From: Cardiobacterium valvarum | GTDB lineage: Bacteria > Pseudomonadota > Gammaproteobacteria > Cardiobacteriales > Cardiobacteriaceae | Length of the DNA: 64,000 nt | Reading direction: 5' to 3' | Assembly (NCBI RefSeq): GCF_900460955.1 | Contig: NZ_UFUW01000001.1 | Span: forward strand, 2,492,501-2,556,500 | In this document: positions 60,190 to 64,000 of the stretch, piece by piece | Position numbering within the stretch: the first letter of the stretch is position 1 | Layout of the letters: each line of letters starts with the position of its first letter | The notes under the pieces: generated by a model | Databases searched by the model: none | What the model was told of the DNA's origin: nothing | Seen by the model: only the letters and a program-made list of their open reading frames with translations | Made by a program: the position numbers and the translations under genes

Positions 60190-60955
60190 GTTGCTCAATG
60201 CCGGTTTGTCGCCGTGGGTATTGTTGCCGCTGCTGCTGGTAGCGATGGTGGCGGGGTTTGTCGATACGCTGGCCGGTGGCGGCGGGATGTTGACGGTGCC
60301 GGCGCTGATGCTGGCATTGCCGCCAGATGCGGCGTTGGCCACAAACAAGTTGCAGGGCAGTTTCGGTACGCTGTCGGCAACTTGGTATTTTGTCTGCCGT
60401 GGCCAGATTCGTTTTCGTAAATTGTTGCCCGGGATTATCGCCTGTGCGCTCGGTGCTGCGGCGGGAGCGGCCGTGGTGCAGTGGCTGCCGCCCGATCTGT
60501 TACGCAAGGTGTTGCCGCTGCTTTTGGCAACAGTCGCCCTGCTATTCATTTTTATGCCGTCGCTGGGCACGATGGAGCGGGAAGCACGTCTGCCTTATGG
60601 CCATTTTGTCAGCGGCGCGCTTTTCCCGCTCGGTTTTTATGACGGCTTCCTCGGCCCGGGTACAGGCAGTTTCCTGATGCTGGCACTGATTGCCTTGCGC
60701 GGCTACACCTTGCAAAACGCGACGATAGAGGCGAAGGCGTATAACGCCACCACCAATCTGATGTCGCTCTTCGTTTTTCTGGCCGGCGGTCGGGTAATTT
60801 GGCTGGTTGGTCTGATGATGGCGGTCGGGCAGTTGCTCGGGGCGCGTCTTGCGGCCGGGTTGATTATCAGCAAGGGGAACCGCCTGATTCGTCCGGCGGT
60901 TATTACGATGTCACTCTTGATGAGCGGTTATTTGGCCTATCGTTTCTGGTTTTAG
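60179..60955 (+). CDS. TSUP (TauE/SafE) family transporter
   Basis: A 258-residue membrane protein with seven or eight segments. The N-terminal motif GFVDTLAGGGGMLTVPALML and the repeat ALFPLGFYDGFLGPGTGSFL are the paired TSUP signatures. Family members move sulfite, sulfoacetate or other organosulfur anions. GGAGG lies six bases before ATG 60179, inside engB. It converges with ispB, with a four-base overlap of the 3' ends. A sulfur role would fit the loss of sulfate import, but this is inference. Confidence 0.88.
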   Translation: MLNELLNAGLSPWVLLPLLLVAMVAGFVDTLAGGGGMLTVPALMLALPPDAALATNKLQGSFGTLSATWYFVCRGQIRFRKLLPGIIACALGAAAGAAVVQWLPPDLLRKVLPLLLATVALLFIFMPSLGTMEREARLPYGHFVSGALFPLGFYDGFLGPGTGSFLMLALIALRGYTLQNATIEAKAYNATTNLMSLFVFLAGGRVIWLVGLMMAVGQLLGARLAAGLIISKGNRLIRPAVITMSLLMSGYLAYRFWF

Positions 60956-61932
60956 CGGCGGCGTTCGGTGGTGCGCGCCGCCAAAGCAGTGAGTGCGGTT
61001 TTGTAGTCGTTGTCAGGGAAGGAGGCAAGTGCTTGCACTGCTTCGTCTGCCAGGCGCGCAGCGGCTTCGCGGCTGTAGGACAGGGCATCCGTTGCTTGCA
61101 ATAAGGCCATCACTTCACCGATCGCCTCGCGTTCGCCCTGCTCGATGATGTGGCGCAGACGCGCTTTGTCGGCGGCAGGTAATTGCTGCTGGGCGCGGAT
61201 GAGCGGCAGGGTCGGTTTGCCCTCAGCGAGGTCGTCGCCTAGCGCTTTGCCAATCAGCGCTTCATCGCCGGTGTAATCCAGCAAATCGTCCATAATCTGG
61301 AAGGCCATGCCGAGTTTGCGGCCATAGACGGCGAGTCGTTCGCTTTGTGCCGGATCAAGGCCGGCCAGCAGTCCCGCCACTTTGCAGGCAGCAGCGAACA
61401 GCACGGCGGTTTTCAGCTCGATGACGCGGTAGTAGCGGGTTTCATCAACATCGGGATCGTGCATGTTGCCGAGCTGCATCACTTCGCCCGCCGCAATGAG
61501 GTTGACCGCATCGGCCATCATGGCGATGGCGTCGCTGTTGCCGGTGCGCACCATCAGCTGGAAGGCGCGGGTATAGAGGAAATCGCCGACCAGGACGCTG
61601 GCGGCATTACCAAAGGCGATGTTGGCGGACGGTTTGCCACGGCGCAGCGCGGATTCATCCACCACGTCGTCGTGCAGCAGGGTGGCGTTATGGATAAATT
61701 CGATGAAGGCGGCGGCGGTGATAGCGTGTTCGTCGCGATAGCCGCACAGTCCGCAGCTCAACAGGGTCAGCAGCGGGCGGAAACGCTTGCCGCCGTCGCC
61801 AATGGCGTACTGCATCACTAGTTCCGCCAGCGGCACTTCCGCCCGCATTTCAGCCTGCATCAACGCTTCGGTTTGTGCCATTTCGCGCTGGATGAGTTGC
61901 CGGATTGCTGTGTCGTCCATCTGTGTTCCCAT
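60952..61932 (-). CDS. ispB: Polyprenyl (octaprenyl) diphosphate synthase
   Basis: Builds the C40-type side chain of ubiquinone or menaquinone from isopentenyl diphosphate. The 326-residue protein has the two Asp-rich motifs LLHDDVVDESALRRG (first DDxxD) and FQIMDDLLDYTGD (second), with GGKRFRPL and EGKPTLPL. The start may be ATG 61932 (MGTQ) or 61920 (MDDT); GGGA lies six bases before the latter. It uses the product of the mevalonate cluster 15 kb away. Confidence 0.9.
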   Translation of the reverse strand: MGTQMDDTAIRQLIQREMAQTEALMQAEMRAEVPLAELVMQYAIGDGGKRFRPLLTLLSCGLCGYRDEHAITAAAFIEFIHNATLLHDDVVDESALRRGKPSANIAFGNAASVLVGDFLYTRAFQLMVRTGNSDAIAMMADAVNLIAAGEVMQLGNMHDPDVDETRYYRVIELKTAVLFAAACKVAGLLAGLDPAQSERLAVYGRKLGMAFQIMDDLLDYTGDEALIGKALGDDLAEGKPTLPLIRAQQQLPAADKARLRHIIEQGEREAIGEVMALLQATDALSYSREAAARLADEAVQALASFPDNDYKTALTALAARTTERRR

Positions 61933-62007
61933 GAAGTTGTTACGGAGTTGAAAGGAAAGGCGGCATTGTAGCCGATAGCCTCCGCAGGCGACAAAACCGC
62001 GCCACGA

Positions 62008-62049
62008 CGCCGCTTGGCGAAGCCCCAGCACAGGGCCCCGACAAGCGGC
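62008..62049 (-). repeat. Degenerate dispersed repeat
   Basis: CGCCGCTTGGCGAAGCCCCA, GCACAGGG and CCGACAAGCGGCG, two facing half-sites between ispB and the NhaD-like gene. Confidence 0.5.
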
Positions 62050-62085
62050 GAATCTTCGTTGTGCACGAAGCTGGTCAGACCATCA

Positions 62086-63411
62086 TCAGAAATAGCGCAG
62101 CCACAGGTAGATGTGCGACAGCAGGATGGTGAAGAGCATCAGTGGGAAAGCGTATTTGGCGAACTGCACCATGCCGATGGGCTGTTTGGCGCGCTCGGCA
62201 AAGGCAGCGACGGTGAGGTTGGCACTCGCACCGATGAGGGTGCCGTTGCCGCCGAGGCAGGCGCCCAAGGCCAGCGCCCACCACACCGGTTCGAAGGTGA
62301 GCGGATCGATGCCGGCTCCTGCCGATTGCAGGAGTGGAATCATGGTGGCGACGAAGGGGATGTTGTCCAGCACGGAGGAAAGGATGGCTGAGACCCACAG
62401 CACCGCATAGGCCATTTTCGGCACATCGCCATTGGTGGCGGCGATGAGTTTGTGCCCGAGCACGTCAAGCAGGCCGCTTTGTTCGACGGCGCCGACGATA
62501 ATGAAAAGCCCCATGAAGAAGAAGATGGTGATCCACTCCACTTCAGCAAAGGCGTGGTGGACGTTTTCCGTTTGCTTTTCCGCCGGCTGCTTGCCGTAGG
62601 CGAGCAGCATCAGCAGCGCCGCGCCGGAAAGCGCCACCGTGCCGGGTTCAACGCCAAGCGGGTGCCCAACGAAGAAACCGAGGAGGACGAGGGCGAAGAC
62701 GCCGATACATTTTTTCAGCAGTTTTGGGTTGGTAATCGCCTCTTTTTCATTGAAACGCATGATGGCGGCGCGGGCGCGCAAGGTGGTTTTCAGGTTACGG
62801 CGGTGTACCAGCCACAGCATGGCGGCGACGGTCACCATGATGATGAGGGCGATCGGCGTCATGTGGTAGATGAATTCACCGAAGCTGAGGCCATTTCTTG
62901 AGCCGATGATGATGTTCGGCGGGTCGCCGATGAGGGTTGCCGTGCCGCCGATGTTGGAGGCGAGGATGGTGGCAAAGAGGTAGGGGAAGGTGCGGACTCT
63001 GAGCTGCTCAGTAATCAGCAGCGTCACCGGCGTGATGAGCAGCACCGTCGTCACATTATCCAGCAGGGCGGAAAAGAGCGCGGTGATGCCTGAGAGCATC
63101 AGCATGATGCCGACCGGGTCGGCGCGCACCCACTTCGCCGAGCGGATGGCAACGTACTGGAACACGCCGGTTTTCGCGGTGATGTTGACCAGCATCATCA
63201 TGCCGGTAAGCAGCCACAGCGTGTTGAAATCCACCTTTTCCAGCGCTTGATGCTGATTGAGCAGGCCGCAGTAAATCATCAACATCGCGCCGAGCAGTGC
63301 CGTGACCGCGCGGTTGAGTTTCTCCATGATGAGGACGATATAGACGATGACCAGAATGATGCCCGACGACCACATCGGGTCAAGACCGAAGATCACATGA
63401 GACGCCTGCAT
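62086..63411 (-). CDS. ArsB/NhaD-type ion transporter
   Basis: A 441-residue membrane protein with about 11 segments in two inverted halves. Motifs SALLDNVTTVLLITPVTLLI and SNIGGTATLIGDPPNIIIGS in the first half match SVLDNIPFVATMIPLLQS and LGGNGTLIGASANLTVAAFA in the second, as in the ion transporter superfamily (NhaD, ArsB, P protein). The likely role is Na+/H+ exchange or anion movement. AGGGGGA lies before the ATG. It follows a CBS-domain gene by 8 bp and is likely co-transcribed with it. Confidence 0.85.
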   Translation of the reverse strand: MQASHVIFGLDPMWSSGIILVIVYIVLIMEKLNRAVTALLGAMLMIYCGLLNQHQALEKVDFNTLWLLTGMMMLVNITAKTGVFQYVAIRSAKWVRADPVGIMLMLSGITALFSALLDNVTTVLLITPVTLLITEQLRVRTFPYLFATILASNIGGTATLIGDPPNIIIGSRNGLSFGEFIYHMTPIALIIMVTVAAMLWLVHRRNLKTTLRARAAIMRFNEKEAITNPKLLKKCIGVFALVLLGFFVGHPLGVEPGTVALSGAALLMLLAYGKQPAEKQTENVHHAFAEVEWITIFFFMGLFIIVGAVEQSGLLDVLGHKLIAATNGDVPKMAYAVLWVSAILSSVLDNIPFVATMIPLLQSAGAGIDPLTFEPVWWALALGACLGGNGTLIGASANLTVAAFAERAKQPIGMVQFAKYAFPLMLFTILLSHIYLWLRYF

Positions 63412-63419
63412 GATTCCCC

Positions 63420-63899
63420 CTATGCGGCCCTGATGATGCTATCCAGAATACTGCTGATGCTGACCAAACCAAGATAGTAGCGGCTGCCCTTTGCCAGCAC
63501 GACGCCGTGACTGCGGCGGCTACGGTAGAGCAGGTATAGCGCCTCCATCAGGCTGGTGTCGGGTGTGCACTGCGGTACTTCGTCGCGTATCAGGTAATCG
63601 GTAATCGGATCTTCATAATGCTCGCGCAGGCGCTGGAGCAGTTCGCTAGGCGTGGTCTTCATGAAATTCAGCTCTGGCGGATTCATCTCGCGACCGAGAT
63701 TGGCGGTGAGGCTGCGTGGCAGCAGCAGTTCCACCAGCGACCTGCTGTTGAAAATACCGACAAAATCACCGGCGTCATCGACTACCGGGAAAAAGCGCTC
63801 ATTGCGGTGATGGATAGCGGCAAACGCGCCGGCAATGGACATCGCCGGATGCAACGTCGGGTGGTTAGGCAGCCTCACATCACGACAGGTGTAGTTCAT
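63420..63899 (-). CDS. CBS-domain protein
   Basis: A 159-residue cytoplasmic protein made of a CBS pair: the first (residues 5-60: VRLPNHPTLHPAMSIAGAFA, then FFPVVDDAGDFVGIFNSRSL) and the second (100-155: YLIRDEVPQCTPDTSLMEAL, then HGVVLAKGSRYYLGLVSISS). CBS pairs bind adenine nucleotides. AAGGAGG lies before ATG 63899; an in-frame upstream start is weaker. It precedes the NhaD-type transporter by 8 bp, so it may be its nucleotide-sensing regulator. The last 100 bases of the window show no gene. Confidence 0.85.
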   Translation of the reverse strand: MNYTCRDVRLPNHPTLHPAMSIAGAFAAIHHRNERFFPVVDDAGDFVGIFNSRSLVELLLPRSLTANLGREMNPPELNFMKTTPSELLQRLREHYEDPITDYLIRDEVPQCTPDTSLMEALYLLYRSRRSHGVVLAKGSRYYLGLVSISSILDSIIRAA

Positions 63900-64000
63900 A
63901 AAAGCCTCCTTGAAGTGGGAAGAGCAATAATTGTAGCGTGAAAAACCACATCTAACCTCATTCTTCCACAAAAATGCCACCGCTTGCCCATGTCCGTCGC

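Noticed and set aside
7115-62049. Dispersed repeat as a DNA uptake sequence or integron attC site
   Set aside because: Copies are longer than uptake words, clustered and degenerate; I saw no Neisseria GCCGTCTGAA or Pasteurellaceae AAGTGCGGT enrichment, no attC-type GTTRRRY/RYYYAAC pairs and no integrase.
1-64000. tRNA, rRNA or insertion sequences with transposase
   Set aside because: No cloverleaf, rRNA-like or transposase-like sequence was recognised by eye; a tRNAscan or ISfinder search could still find weak cases.

Overview
The window is GC-rich chromosomal DNA of a gammaproteobacterium. The order thrS-infC-rpmI-rplT-pheS-pheT, and the presence of zipA, sdaA, hrpA, pbpC, ispB and ihfB, fit Gammaproteobacteria. 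A mevalonate-pathway cluster, a decaying sulfate importer and many short palindromic repeats point to a small-genome, host-associated lineage. My best guess is Cardiobacteriaceae (Cardiobacterium-like); this rests on recall of gene content, not on a search.

Layout. 1-6.0 kb (minus strand): translation operon thrS, infC (apparently AUA-initiated), rpmI, rplT, pheS and a pheT cut by the window edge. 6.1-18.5 kb: an amino-sugar region with a NagB-II deaminase (minus strand), then agaR, kbaZ, two Sel1-repeat genes, agaS, a ParE/RelE-type toxin-antitoxin (TA) pair, PTS genes agaV-agaW-agaE, a reversed dinJ-yafQ pair, agaF, ptsH and ptsI. The sugar permease therefore sits with its own phosphate-donor chain. 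18.5-24.9 kb: serine uptake and deamination (sdaC, sdaA) behind a possible leader peptide and attenuator, a small lipoprotein, terD, terC and aroB. 25.0-28.2 kb: a sharply AT-rich three-gene island encoding an McrB-like AAA+ ATPase, an McrC/LlaJI-like nuclease and an unrecognised 140-residue protein. This is the best candidate for an undescribed defence system. 28.2-41.2 kb: mltB, hrpA, a 132-bp tandem repeat array, pbpC, sstT, an ABC exporter and small membrane proteins. 41.2-46.0 kb: mvaA, fni, mvaS, an orphan antitoxin and mevalonate kinase. 46.0-53.9 kb: an NRAMP-like transporter and a CDF efflux gene on either side of a 22-bp palindrome, then aroA, cmk, rpsA, a Correia-like miniature element, ihfB, a thermonuclease and a lipoprotein. 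54.0-56.3 kb: a broken sulfate ABC operon (a frameshifted cysT/cysW chimera and an amber-interrupted cysA). 56.5-64 kb: gapA, zipA, a YcgN-family gene, cytochrome c4, engB, a TSUP transporter, ispB, an NhaD/ArsB-type transporter and a CBS-domain gene.

How the genes fit together. PtsI, PtsH and AgaF/V/W/E would import and phosphorylate an amino sugar. AgaS and NagB-II would deaminate or isomerise it, and KbaZ belongs to the following aldolase step. SdaC and SdaA turn serine into pyruvate. MvaS, MvaA, mevalonate kinase and Fni supply most of a route to isopentenyl diphosphate, which IspB uses. A short palindromic repeat (core CCGCCAAGCGG) recurs through the window and often lies next to accessory genes, so it marks much of the local rearrangement.
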